DNA from: Bacteroidetes bacterium QS_8_68_28
Lineage (GTDB): Bacteria; Bacteroidota; Rhodothermia; Rhodothermales; Salinibacteraceae
DNA length: 32,633 nt
Direction: 5' to 3'
NCBI GenBank assembly: GCA_003022485.1
Contig: PXTS01000011.1
Coordinates: 1-32,633, forward strand
This document shows positions 1 to 7,650 of the stretch, in pieces (within the stretch, counting starts at the first letter, position 1; every line of letters starts with the position of its first letter). The position numbers and the translations under genes were made by a program. The notes below the pieces were generated by a model. The model saw nothing but the letters and a program-made list of their open reading frames with translations. It ran no database searches and was not told the origin of the DNA.

Positions 1-357
1 GATCTCGTCGACCGACACCTCCGGGGCGTCCAGTAACACGTCCGGATCGGCCGGCCCTTCGATGTCGGGCTGGGGCATGCGGCGCCCCCCTGCTTTTTCT
101 GCAGATTTCTCTGCAGAGCCCCCGCTCGCCTCCTCTTCGTACTCCCCTGCCGGCGTCTCCTCGGGCGAGCTGTTTTCCGACGATTCGTTCTCCGACTCGC
201 CTGAACCGGCGACCTCGCCGGTCTCCTCCTCCGAAGCGTCGTCCTCGGCGTCGTCCCGTCCGTCCTCGAGATCCTCGAGCCGGCCGGCGATCTCGTCTAC
301 GGCTTCGGCAGGATGCTCCTCGTCTTCTGCGTCGGAGGCGTTCTCACTGGCCATCAT
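1..357 (-). CDS. Acidic protein of unknown function, 5' part only
   Basis: Reading the minus strand from two consecutive ATG codons at 357 and 354 gives an open frame (MMASENASDAEDEEHPAEA...) that runs without a stop off the left edge, about 119 residues. The visible part is very rich in Glu, Asp, Ser and Ala, has no signal peptide or membrane segment, and is predicted to be disordered. It ends in PDVLLDAPEVSVDEI, which looks like the beginning of a folded domain. Strong Glu/Asp bias at codon positions and absence of stops support coding. I do not recognise the family with confidence. It is divergent from accA across a 635-base spacer. Confidence 0.6.
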   Translation of the reverse strand, partial: MMASENASDAEDEEHPAEAVDEIAGRLEDLEDGRDDAEDDASEEETGEVAGSGESENESSENSSPEETPAGEYEEEASGGSAEKSAEKAGGRRMPQPDIEGPADPDVLLDAPEVSVDEI

Positions 358-379
358 TTTGCGGAAGGGAACGGGAAAG

Positions 380-415
380 TGCATTCGGAAGCGGAAGTGT
401 ATTCGGAAGCGCCGG
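380..415. repeat. Imperfect tandem repeat, two 18-bp units
   Basis: The 11-mer ATTCGGAAGCG occurs at 383-393 and again at 401-411, giving a period of 18 with flanking partial matches. It lies directly upstream of the start codon of the left-edge minus-strand gene, inside its presumed 5' leader. Confidence 0.6.
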
Positions 416-555
416 CTCGCGCCCCATGGCTTCGCATCCGGCGGCTCATATGGGACACGGTCTCATTTGAAAAGCCAGGGGTCCGCAAGGGTTGCTCGCT
501 GGATGTAGGAAAGCTGCAAAAGGCAAACCGAGGGCCAGCTTCACCCATTCGCGGC

Positions 556-600
556 ACGCTCCTACGAAACACGCTTCTACGAAACACGCTCCTACGAAAT
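556..600. repeat. Tandem repeat, three 15-bp units
   Basis: The unit ACGCTCCTACGAAAC is repeated three times at 556-570, 571-585 and 586-600, with one mismatch in copy 2 and one in copy 3. It is in non-coding DNA. Function is unknown. Confidence 0.85.
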
Positions 601-869
601 AGGAAGTCGTGGCCTGCTCCTGAAGAGTCTCAACGGTCGCCTGCATTTTATTTACATTTATTTTACACTCGCCTGCGCGACACCGGTCTCCGAGCGCTTG
701 GCTCGCGCCTCGGTTTTGGTCTTGACGGCTTCGACTTTTTCGCGCACCTGTCGGCTTCAGCTTTGGCCTAATCGGCTCTGGATTGGCTCTTCGTCTGCCA
801 TAAAAAGCGGTCACTTTTTGAGGCAGGGAAACGGATGCGCCTTTCGCCCCCCGGTAGACCTGTTTGCGG

Positions 870-903
870 ACCGTTTGGTTTGGAGTACCGTTTGGTTTGG
901 AGT
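870..903. repeat. Perfect tandem duplication, two 17-bp units
   Basis: ACCGTTTGGTTTGGAGT occurs twice in direct succession at 870-886 and 887-903 without mismatch. It is 90 bases upstream of the accA start and overlaps the possible TTTG promoter element. Confidence 0.85.
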
Positions 904-992
904 CGTTCCAGTATTAGCTTTTTGTTTCCCGCGTGCCGCCTGTCGTCCGGCGCCGCTTCTTCCGCCCTTCCCTCTCGCCCCCGGCGGACCTC

Positions 993-2066
993 ATGGCCAA
1001 TACGCCCGACCGCGACCTCTCCGAGCACCTGCTGGACTTCGAGGAACCGCTCTACGAACTCGAGGAGAAGCTCGACGAGATGCGGGCCCTTCGCGGCCAG
1101 CAGGACCCGAGCGTGGACCTCGACGCTGAGATCGGCGCCCTCGAAGAACGCGTCGACAAGCTGCGCGAGTCGATCTACCGCGACCTCACTCGTTGGCAGC
1201 GCGTGCAGATCGCCCGCCACCCGCTGCGGCCCTACACGCTCGACTACGTCGAGGCGCTTACCGACGGCTTTACCGAGCTGCACGGCGACCGCGCCTACGG
1301 CGACGACCGCGCGGTGGTGGGCGGGCCAGCGACCTTTCGCGGCAGCGCCTACGGCGGGCGCGACCGAACGGTCATGGTCATCGGCCAGCAGAAGGGGCGC
1401 AACACCAAAGAACGCAAGTTCCGCCGCTTCGGGATGCCCAACCCCGAGGGTTACCGCAAAGCCCTGCGCCTGATGAAGATGGCCGAAAAGTTCGGCAAGC
1501 CGGTCCTGGCGCTGCTGGACACCCCCGGCGCTTACCCAGGCCTCGGGGCCGAGGAGCGCGGGCAGGCCGAAGCCATCGCGCGCAACCTCTTCGAGATGGC
1601 GCGCCTGGAAGTGCCGGTCGTTGCGGTCGTCGTCGGCGAAGGGGCCAGCGGCGGAGCCATCGGGATCGGGATGGGCGACCGCCTGTTGATGCTGGAAAAC
1701 GCCTGGTACTCGGTCATCGCGCCGGAGAGCTGCTCCTCAATTCTGTGGCGCTCGTGGGAGTACAAAGAAGAAGCCGCGCGCGCCCTGAAGCTCACCGCGC
1801 CGGACCTGGTCGAGGTGGACGTCGTCGACGAGATCGTGCCCGAGCCGGTCGGCGGGGCGCACCGCCGGCCCGAGGCCGCCTACGAGGCCACCGGCCACGC
1901 CATCGCCGAGGCGCTCGATGCGCTCGACGACCTGAGCGGGGCCGAACTGGTGGCCCGCCGCCTCGAGAAGTACGACGGCATGGGCATTTTTGAAGACGCG
2001 TCGGTGGCTCGCCACGGAACCGCCGCCGCTCCCGTCGCAGAGATGGAGGAACGGTTTGAAGTTTAA
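993..2066 (+). CDS. accA: Acetyl-CoA carboxylase carboxyltransferase subunit alpha
   Basis: AccA forms the carboxyltransferase of acetyl-CoA carboxylase with AccD and moves CO2 from carboxybiotin to acetyl-CoA, giving malonyl-CoA for fatty-acid synthesis in the cytoplasm. The 357-residue product is somewhat longer than the E. coli protein (319) but collinear. The N-terminal helical part contains [17 protein letters not shown]. The crotonase-like core carries [35 protein letters not shown] for the oxyanion/CoA region, [13 protein letters not shown] and [11 protein letters not shown] chose the ATG at 993 ([14 protein letters not shown]) because homology begins there; the upstream in-frame ATG at 933 adds low-complexity Pro/Arg residues. 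The stop codon at 2064-2066 lies inside a heptamer repeat array. accD is not in the window. Confidence 0.96.
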   Translation: MANTPDRDLSEHLLDFEEPLYELEEKLDEMRALRGQQDPSVDLDAEIGALEERVDKLRESIYRDLTRWQRVQIARHPLRPYTLDYVEALTDGFTELHGDRAYGDDRAVVGGPATFRGSAYGGRDRTVMVIGQQKGRNTKERKFRRFGMPNPEGYRKALRLMKMAEKFGKPVLALLDTPGAYPGLGAEERGQAEAIARNLFEMARLEVPVVAVVVGEGASGGAIGIGMGDRLLMLENAWYSVIAPESCSSILWRSWEYKEEAARALKLTAPDLVEVDVVDEIVPEPVGGAHRRPEAAYEATGHAIAEALDALDDLSGAELVARRLEKYDGMGIFEDASVARHGTAAAPVAEMEERFEV

Positions 2067-2171
2067 AGTTGAAGGTTGGAAAGTTTTTCGTTCCGAGGCA
2101 TCAGTGCTCATCGGATCACACGTTTGCTGCATGAAAAACCTTCAACCTGCAACTTGCAACCTTCAACTCAT
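2054..2171. repeat. Two oppositely oriented heptamer arrays (possible large hairpin)
   Basis: Left arm 2054-2088 reads as successive 7-mers GTTTGAA, GTTTAAA, GTTGAAG, GTTGGAA, AGTTTTT. Right arm 2137-2171 reads AACCTTC, AACCTGC, AACTTGC, AACCTTC, AACTCAT, which is the reverse-complement pattern. The two arms could pair across about 48 bases. The accA stop lies in the left arm and the presumed start region of the next gene lies in both arms. Confidence 0.75.
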
Positions 2172-2564
2172 ACCTACGTCCACCGCGTGCGCTACCGCGA
2201 GTGCGACCCGATGGGGGTGGTCTACCACACGCACTTCCTCGACTACTTCGAGGCGGCGCGCACCGAGGCGTTTCGGGCGATGGGCCTGGTCTACCGCGAG
2301 TTGGAGACGCGCGGCGTGATGATGCCGGTCGTGGAGGCGAACGTCCGCTACCGCCGCCCCGCCCGCTACGACGACCGCCTCCTGATCGAGACGCGCCTGC
2401 CCGGCGACGGGACCCCGCAGGTGCGCCTGCCGACCCGCTACCGCGTGCGTCGCACGGGCGACGAACAGACGCTGGTGGAAGGCGACGTGACGCTCTGCTT
2501 CATGGACGCGGAGCGCCGCCGCCCAGTGCGCGCCCCCGACGACGTACGGGCAATTTTCGATTGA
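2076..2564 (+). CDS. Acyl-CoA thioesterase, YbgC/FadM hotdog family
   Basis: The product belongs to the 4-hydroxybenzoyl-CoA thioesterase-like hotdog family, small cytoplasmic enzymes that hydrolyse acyl-CoA or acyl-ACP thioesters. The conserved start of the fold is clear: RVRYRECDPMGVVYHTHFLDY, with the catalytic Asp in the D-x-M-G-V-V-Y motif, followed by YFEAARTEAFRAMG and a Y-R-R-P-A-R-Y-D-D strand. The fold needs only about 130-140 residues, but the frame from ATG 2076 gives 162. The extra N-terminus is encoded by the heptamer repeat (EKPSTCNLQPSTHTYVHRV), so the true start is uncertain: ATG 2076, TTG 2118-2152, or a start lost to the repeat. It lies 10 bases after the accA stop, so co-transcription is likely. 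The exact substrate cannot be told. Confidence 0.85.
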   Translation: MESFSFRGISAHRITRLLHEKPSTCNLQPSTHTYVHRVRYRECDPMGVVYHTHFLDYFEAARTEAFRAMGLVYRELETRGVMMPVVEANVRYRRPARYDDRLLIETRLPGDGTPQVRLPTRYRVRRTGDEQTLVEGDVTLCFMDAERRRPVRAPDDVRAIFD

Positions 2565-2578
2565 CGATTGGTTTTCGG

Positions 2579-2747
2579 GCCGCCGATCATCGCCCATCGC
2601 CCCCGCGCGTCGTAGACGCTGATGGTGACTTGCGCGTCTCCCGAAGGATCTCGTCGGATCGTTCTGCCGGCAGGCGGGGTCCCCGTAGCGAAGAATGGGT
2701 TCTCCTGAAAACACGGCGTTGTACGGGTCCTCATACTTTGCGTACTC
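2579..2747 (-). pseudogene. Probable fossil of a T9SS C-terminal sorting domain
   Basis: On the minus strand two overlapping frames together resemble the C-terminal sorting domain of secreted Rhodothermota/Bacteroidota proteins. One frame reads YEDPYNAVFSGEPILRYGDPA, echoing the usual YPNPF...TTIRYxLPxA, and after a shift near 2637 the other reads DAQVTISVYDARGRW, echoing VTLxVYDxLGRxV. No start codon, body or signal peptide remains, because accepted genes flank it on both sides (thioesterase to 2564, nadC from 2792). A chance match is possible, but both halves occur in the correct order and spacing. The remainder of this 227-base spacer holds a short CGATTGA/CGATTGG repeat (2558-2572). Confidence 0.4.
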
Positions 2748-2791
2748 CTCCACGTATCCAGAGGAGGGTCCTGTAGAACAACCGCGTCCTC

Positions 2792-3754
2792 ATGCTGCCG
2801 CCGTACCTGCCCGCGAGCGACCTGGAGACACTGATCCAGCGCGCCCTCTCGGAAGACCTCGTCAGCCCCGCCGCCGGCCTCGGTGACCGAGCCGAGGACG
2901 TGACGACCGTGGCCACCGTGCCCGAGGGGGCCCGGGCTGCGGCGCAGATCCGCGCCAAGGAAGCAGGCGTCGCCGCCGGGCTGGAGGCAAGCCGGCGCGT
3001 ATTTCGAGCCGCTGACGAAAGCGTCGACGTGACGTGGGCGGTCGCGGAGGACGGCGCGCGCGTCGAGGCCGGCGACACGGTCGGCCGGCTCGAAGGCGCG
3101 GCGCGGGGGCTGCTGGTGGCCGAGCGGACGGCCCTGAACGTCATGCAGCGCATGAGCGGCATCGCCACGGCGACGCGGCGCATGGTTGAGCGGGCCCGGC
3201 CGCACGGGGCCGAAATCCTCGATACGCGCAAGACCGCGCCGGGGCTGCGCGCCTTAGACAAGTGGGCCGTCCGCCTCGGCGGCGGGACGAATCACCGCCT
3301 TGGCCTGCACGACCTTATTCTCATCAAAGACAACCATCTCGCCGCCGCCGGCGGGGTCGCCGACGCGCTCGACGCCGCCCATCGCTACCGCGAGATGCAC
3401 GACGCCGATCTTCAGATCGAACTCGAAACGCGCACGCTTGCCGAGGTGCGCGCCGCGCTCGAGGCCGATGAGGACGGGAGCGGCGGTCCCGACATCGTGC
3501 TGCTGGACAACATGGCGCGCGCTACCGCAGACGGCGGGGTAGACGTGACGACGCTCCGCGAGGCCGTCGCGCTCGTCGACGGACGCTTTCGCACCGAAGC
3601 CTCCGGCAACGTAACGCTCGGCACCGTCGAAGCGATTGCGCGGGCGGGCGTGGACGCCATCTCCTCCGGCGCGCTCACCCATTCGGTTCGCGCCCTCGAC
3701 CTGTCAATGAGTTGGGAAGGCGTGAAGAGGGGAGGGGGAGAAAGAGGGAGGTGA
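2792..3754 (+). CDS. nadC: Nicotinate-nucleotide pyrophosphorylase (carboxylating)
   Basis: NadC (quinolinate phosphoribosyltransferase) converts quinolinate and PRPP to nicotinate mononucleotide, CO2 and pyrophosphate in de novo NAD synthesis. The 320-residue frame shows family landmarks in order: the early ALSEDL segment, GDTVGRLEGAARGLLVAERT, ALNVMQRMSGIAT, ILDTRKTAPGLRALDKWAVR with quinolinate-binding Arg/Lys, GGGTNHRLGLHDLILIKDNH, the central IELETR, the VLLDNM strand, and EASGNVTLGTVEAIARAGVD with SSGALTHSVRALDLSM near the end. The usual protein ends at about LDLS; here it continues 15 residues (MSWEGVKRGGGERGR) through purine-rich low-complexity DNA before a stop. nadA and nadB are not nearby. 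Confidence 0.95.
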   Translation: MLPPYLPASDLETLIQRALSEDLVSPAAGLGDRAEDVTTVATVPEGARAAAQIRAKEAGVAAGLEASRRVFRAADESVDVTWAVAEDGARVEAGDTVGRLEGAARGLLVAERTALNVMQRMSGIATATRRMVERARPHGAEILDTRKTAPGLRALDKWAVRLGGGTNHRLGLHDLILIKDNHLAAAGGVADALDAAHRYREMHDADLQIELETRTLAEVRAALEADEDGSGGPDIVLLDNMARATADGGVDVTTLREAVALVDGRFRTEASGNVTLGTVEAIARAGVDAISSGALTHSVRALDLSMSWEGVKRGGGERGR

Positions 3755-3808
3755 AAGGGGATGGGAAGCTCTCTGCTTCCGCAATGGCAACCCTCCCTCT
3801 CCCCTTTC
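3753..3808. terminator. Possible bidirectional terminator hairpin
   Basis: Between the convergent nadC and rlpA-like genes, GAAAGGGGA (3753-3761) can pair with TCCCCTTTC (3800-3808). Inside lies a tight hairpin GGAAGC/GCTTCC (3764-3769/3775-3780) with a five-base loop. The arms are purine-rich on the left and pyrimidine-rich on the right, and there is no long T-run, so intrinsic termination is only a possibility. Confidence 0.4.
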
Positions 3809-3833
3809 AAACCTTCTCCATCACTCGCCCCTC

Positions 3834-4564
3834 CTATTCAAGCAGTTCGATTTTAACGCGGGCCTGCCCGCGCGCGAGCATCCCGATGCGCTCGGCGGCG
3901 CGGCGCGAGAGGTCGAGCACGCGGTTGCCGTGAAAGGGGCCGCGGTCGTTGATGCGCACCGTTACCGTTTCCTCATTGCGCAGGTTGGTTACGCGCACCC
4001 GGCTGCCCAGCGGGAGCGTGCGGTGCGCCGCCGTCAGCTTCGAGGGGTCGAACGGGTCGCCGCTGGCGGTGGAGTTGCCCGCCAGCGACGAGCCGTAGTA
4101 GCTGGCCTTCCCCCGGGCCACGACCTCAGCGATCTCCTCGGCAGCGCCTTTGACGACGCCGGTGTTGTCTGCCTCGGCGGCGGTTTTTCCCCCCGCGCGA
4201 GCGAATCGGCCGCCTGCTGGGTCGGGTCGGCGCGTGCCTGCGTAGAATCGGCCGCCGGAGCGGCGGCAGCGGGACGGGCGACGTCGGCCCCGCGGGCGGA
4301 ATCAGCGGTGCGCGCGGAGTCAGCGGCCATGACTCCGGCACGGCCGGTGCCCAGCGTCGACGTTTCATTTTTGCTCTCGAAGACGCCGGCGACGCTCAGC
4401 GCGAAGGCCGCGCCCAGCACTCCCGCCAGCGCGGCGGCGGCCCAGTAGCGCGTGCGATAGCGGCCTGCCAGCGCGCGAAGCCTCCGCAGGGCGTGCCGGC
4501 GGCGCGAGGTAGGGCCGTTTTCTTGGCGAAGCGCCTCGTGGCGGCGTTCGGTGTCGTCGCTCAT
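3834..4564 (-). CDS. RlpA-like double-psi beta-barrel membrane-anchored protein, frameshifted
   Basis: The C-terminal part (3834 to about 4121) encodes a RlpA-type double-psi beta-barrel: GKASYYGSSLAGNSTASGD, LTAAHRTLPLGSRVRVTNL, VRINDRGPF and RVLDLSRRAAERIG are characteristic. RlpA proteins act at the septum or cell wall, some as lytic transglycosylases. The N-terminal part, from ATG 4564 (MSDDTERRHEALRQENG), gives a basic cytoplasmic segment, one membrane helix (WAAAALAGVLGAAFALSVAG) and an Ala/Asp/Ser-rich linker. The two parts are in different frames. They join smoothly (...ADSLARG|GKTAAEADNTG...VARGKASYYG) if one base is added in the mononucleotide run at 4184-4194 (T5C6 on the plus strand). 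Either a real mutation, a sequencing indel, or slippage explains this. Its minus-strand neighbours are also envelope genes. Confidence 0.8.
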
Positions 4565-4668
4565 GAGTTCGTGTGGCGCAGGGGCGAAAGGCGCGGTGCG
4601 TTCGCTTGCTGGAAGGCGTTCACGTGCCGAGAAAACGCCACGCGCCGAGCGCCCGGCGCTCCGCTCGC

Positions 4669-5718
4669 TCAAAACGAGTAGCCAGAGGCCTTCTGCGCGT
4701 CCTCGATGCGGGCGGCCACCTCACGCTGCGACTGGCCGGTGCGCTCCTGGAGGTGCCCTTCGAAGCGCTCGCGCTGCCCCCTGTACTCGTCCAGTTCCTC
4801 CCGCGTGAGGCCCTCTGCGCGGTAGACCTCCAGCAGGTGCTCCCTGAACGCCTCCCAGCGCTCCGAGCCGGACCGGTCCGTCGGGTCGCCGAAGTCGTAG
4901 TGCTCCCGCTCGGCGGCCTGCCGCAGACGCTGCTCGACCTCGTCGTGGGACTCGCCCATCTTCTCGCGGATGTGACCGATCAGCCTCTCGCGTTGGCCCA
5001 TGTACGGGTCGATCTCGTTGTCAGAGAGGCGCCCGCCGTACTGCTCGCGAAGCTGCGCCTTGAACAGGTCCCACGAGCCCTCGTCCTGGAAATAGACGCG
5101 CTCGCCGCTGGCCTCCTCCCACTTCTGGTAAAAATAGTCGGCGTCCTGCTGGTTGTTCGGGCGGATGCCCAGCACCAGCCCCCCCCGGTCGAAGTCGCCC
5201 TCGTGGCGCACCGCGCGCTCCTCGGGGAAGACCGCCCCGACGAGCCCCCCGATGATGCCGCCGAGGGTGCCCCCCGTCCCGATGCCGGCGAGGATCGAGG
5301 AGAGCGCCCCCGTCAGCGCGATGCCCAGCGCCGGGATACCGATGGCGTTGCCCACCGTGACGCCGCCGAACGCGCCCGCCAGCGCGCCCAGGACGGCCCC
5401 GATGAGCGCGCCGGTAGAGGCCCCCTCCGGCACCTTGTTAGCCATGTGCACCTCGACGTGTTCGTGACGGTCGTCGCCGAAGTACTTCTCGCGCGTGTGC
5501 TCGGAGCGCAGCACGCTCACATCGTCTTCGGAGTACCCGTCGCGCCGGCGCACCACATCGAGCGCCCGGTCGGCATTGTTGCGGTTCACGAAAGTCGCCA
5601 TCAGCATCCGGCGCGCGGCGTTTCCGAACGCCCGGCGCTTGGCGTGGGGGGCGTCGGTTGTGCGCGCTTGCTCGGAGCGAGCCGCTTCGGGCGTTTCCAC
5701 GTCCGTAGAAGAAGCCAT
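4669..5718 (-). CDS. Stress protein: YflT-like domain, glycine-zipper segment, two CsbD-like domains
   Basis: The 349-residue product starts at ATG 5718 (MASSTDVETPEAARSEQ). Residues about 39-95 (MLMATFVNRNNADRALDVV...) look like the YflT/general-stress-17M type N-terminal fold. Residues about 100-175 are a Gly/Ala-rich, weakly hydrophobic stretch (ALIGAVLGALAGAFGGVTVG and so on), typical of glycine-zipper membrane-associated proteins. The C-terminal third holds two copies of a CsbD-like unit: about 216-270 (WDLFKAQLREQYGGRLSDNE, then YMGQRERLIGHIREKMG) and about 288-342 (WEAFREHLLEVYRAEGLTRE, then YRGQRERFEGHLQERTG). CsbD and YflT are sigma-B stress proteins in Bacillus with no known biochemical activity, so the role is inferred as a general stress response. 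It lies 80 bases after mltF-like and 104 before rlpA-like, possibly one transcript. Confidence 0.8.
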   Translation of the reverse strand: MASSTDVETPEAARSEQARTTDAPHAKRRAFGNAARRMLMATFVNRNNADRALDVVRRRDGYSEDDVSVLRSEHTREKYFGDDRHEHVEVHMANKVPEGASTGALIGAVLGALAGAFGGVTVGNAIGIPALGIALTGALSSILAGIGTGGTLGGIIGGLVGAVFPEERAVRHEGDFDRGGLVLGIRPNNQQDADYFYQKWEEASGERVYFQDEGSWDLFKAQLREQYGGRLSDNEIDPYMGQRERLIGHIREKMGESHDEVEQRLRQAAEREHYDFGDPTDRSGSERWEAFREHLLEVYRAEGLTREELDEYRGQRERFEGHLQERTGQSQREVAARIEDAQKASGYSF

Positions 5719-5798
5719 AGCAAGTAGAAGAGACGGAAGTGCGGGGGAGGAGGAAAGCAGACGGTTTCTTTTCGAGAAACGCCACGTGCCCAGCGCCC

Positions 5799-7364
5799 TC
5801 AGGCTGCCACGAGGTTTTCGTATTGCTCGAAGCGCTCGGTGATGTGGCGCACGTAGGCGACGGGCTCTTCTCCGCGCGCGTACCCGTACTTGACGACCTC
5901 GTCGGTGTAGTATTTTTCCATCGACTTGCGCAGGAGCCACTTCGAGACGTCTTCCCACTTGTTTTTGTTACCGCCGTACTTCTCGGTCAGGCGGCGCGCG
6001 TCCTCGAGGTGGCCGAAGCCGACGTTGTAGGAGGCCAAGATGAACCGGCGGCGCTGCTTCGGGTTTTTGATTTTGTCTTTCCAGTAGTTTTCGAGGTGCT
6101 CGAGATAGTCGACGGCGCCCTCGATGTTGTCCTCCGGGTCAAAGACGCTGCCGTCGACGTACTGGGCTGCAGTGTTGGGCATGATCTGCATGAGCCCCTG
6201 CGCACCGGCCCACGACTTGGCCCGGGGATCAAACTTCGACTCCTGCCACATCTGCGCCATCAAGAGGCGCCAGTCCCAGCCGAGCCTCGAGCTGTCGAGG
6301 GCTGTCTTGACGAGGTCGTCATACTTGGTGAGCTGCTCGGTCTGCCCCTTGATATTGACTTCTCGGCGGCGCTCGGCAAAGCCTTTGCGGTCGGTAAAGT
6401 ACTTGTCGTAGATCTGGCGAAACGTGTCGCTTTCTTTCTCGGAGGCGAGCCAGGCGTTGATGACGTTGACCAGTTCCCAGGCCTTGTCGTCGCGCAGCGC
6501 CCAGGCGATCTGCTGGTTGACGCTGAGGACGGGCCGGATGGCGATGTCGCCGTAGTAGGCGCGGTTCAGCTCCGCGATAGTTTCGTTGGCAACGGTGTAG
6601 TCGATGTCTCCCTGCGCGACGCGCTCGATGAGCTTCTGGCGAGGGACCTCGGAGTCCACCTGCACCACGTCGATCTCTCCGCCCATCTCCTCGCCCAGGT
6701 TCTTGAGGCGCTGCTGGTACGGGGAGTTTTCGATGACGTGCACCGTGTCGTCCTGCGTGACCAGCTCGAAGGGGTACTGCAGGAGGCTGTCGGAGGCGGC
6801 AGTGGCCTCCGGCACCCGGTCGGCACGCGTCGAGTCGTAGTCGTCGGGCATCTTCTGCACAAGCACCTGGCGCGTGGCGTGCAGCGGGTCGGTAAACATC
6901 ACCTTCTGGGCGCGGCGCTGCGTGACGGCCAGGCGATAGGCCAGCACGTCGGCCTCGCCGCTCTGGATGACGTCAAACATCTCCGCGCGGTCTTCCATGA
7001 TTTTCACCTTGAGCTCCACGCCCAGATGCCGCGCCAACTCTTGGAGAAGCTCGTACTCGTAGCCCATCGGCTGGCCCCGATAGAGGAAGTAACTGACCGG
7101 GTTGTAGCCAGTGACAGCCACGAGCGTGTCGCGCCGCTTGATGCGCTTGAGCGTAGCGCCGCGCGGGTCGGTCCCCGCCAGGGTGGTGTCCTGAAGCGCC
7201 GCGACGATGCCGGTCGAGTCCACCCCCACCTCGATATCGGTCACGCCGGGGATTTTCTCGGCCCCGCCGGTGCCGCAGCCGGCCACCAGCAGCAACACAC
7301 CGAGGAGCATCGCGCCGAGGAGAGCAGACGCCCCAGCGCTTCGACTCGAGGAAGACGTAGGCAT
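5799..7364 (-). CDS. mltF: Membrane-bound lytic murein transglycosylase, MltF type
   Basis: MltF cleaves the MurNAc-GlcNAc bond of peptidoglycan, forming 1,6-anhydro ends. The chosen start (ATG 7364, MPTSSSSRSAG) gives a lipoprotein signal peptide with lipobox LVAGC, placing the enzyme in an envelope membrane; ATG codons at 7382 and 7397 are alternatives. A periplasmic solute-binding-like (SBP_bac_3) domain follows (LVAVTGYNPVSYFLYRGQPM, YEYELLQELARHLGVELKVK, EADVLAYRLAVTQRRA). The C-terminal SLT lysozyme-like domain has the catalytic Glu at about residue 375 in WQESKFDPRAKSW, then GAQGLMQIMPNTA and ASYNVGFGHLEDARRL. Length (521) fits the family (E. coli 518). It heads a minus-strand run with the stress gene and the RlpA-like gene, two of the three concerning the cell wall. 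Confidence 0.93.
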   Translation of the reverse strand: MPTSSSSRSAGASALLGAMLLGVLLLVAGCGTGGAEKIPGVTDIEVGVDSTGIVAALQDTTLAGTDPRGATLKRIKRRDTLVAVTGYNPVSYFLYRGQPMGYEYELLQELARHLGVELKVKIMEDRAEMFDVIQSGEADVLAYRLAVTQRRAQKVMFTDPLHATRQVLVQKMPDDYDSTRADRVPEATAASDSLLQYPFELVTQDDTVHVIENSPYQQRLKNLGEEMGGEIDVVQVDSEVPRQKLIERVAQGDIDYTVANETIAELNRAYYGDIAIRPVLSVNQQIAWALRDDKAWELVNVINAWLASEKESDTFRQIYDKYFTDRKGFAERRREVNIKGQTEQLTKYDDLVKTALDSSRLGWDWRLLMAQMWQESKFDPRAKSWAGAQGLMQIMPNTAAQYVDGSVFDPEDNIEGAVDYLEHLENYWKDKIKNPKQRRRFILASYNVGFGHLEDARRLTEKYGGNKNKWEDVSKWLLRKSMEKYYTDEVVKYGYARGEEPVAYVRHITERFEQYENLVAA

Positions 7365-7650
7365 GGAGAGAGGAAAGCTCATAAGAGCGCCACGCAAGGG
7401 AGCGTGAGCCGGCAGAAACGAAGAAAGGATTTCAGAACGGAACCCGGCGCCACAGCGACAGCGGCTCGTGCAACGCTTGCGGCCATGTGTTTGCCTCCCT
7501 TGAAAGCGCCGCCGCGCGCGACGTTTCTCCCCTCCGGCGCCTCGACGGATCGCGGCGGGTGGTACGTTCGTGCCGGCCGCGCCGGCGCGACCTTCCCCCG
7601 GCGCGGCCCGTTGTTCACTCGCTCGGTTTTCCCGAAAGTGCTTGCCGCCT

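Larger units (their letters stand above)
358..992. other. Long divergent spacer with several short repeats
   Basis: There is no convincing gene in these 635 bases between the left-edge gene and accA. Open frames exist on both strands but have no recognisable domain and cross the repeats. The spacer holds three separate tandem repeats, listed individually, and one AT-rich island at about 645-668 (alternating runs of T and A) that stands out against the GC-rich background and could hold promoter elements. Just before accA, TTTG at 891-894 and TAGCTTTTTG starting at 915 are spaced 20 bases apart, resembling the Bacteroidota TTTG/TAnnTTTG promoter. This is a pattern match only. Confidence 0.5.

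Noticed and set aside
556-600. Three-unit repeat as a possible CRISPR array
   Set aside because: Units are contiguous 15-mers with no spacers, and no cas gene is present.
446-814. Minus-strand 122-codon frame in the first spacer
   Set aside because: It runs through the 15-bp tandem repeat (giving VGACFVEACFVGAC), has no domain and no fitting start; treated as non-coding.
4184-4194. Classical programmed -1 frameshift site (X-XXY-YYZ) at the G6A5 run
   Set aside because: In the reading frame used, codons are GGG-GAA-AAA, which do not fit the canonical heptamer for both tRNAs; homopolymer slippage or an indel is a simpler explanation.
4573-5727. Long plus-strand open frame opposite the stress protein
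   Set aside because: It is Leu/Val/Arg-rich with no recognisable domain; the minus strand encodes the repeated CsbD-like units.
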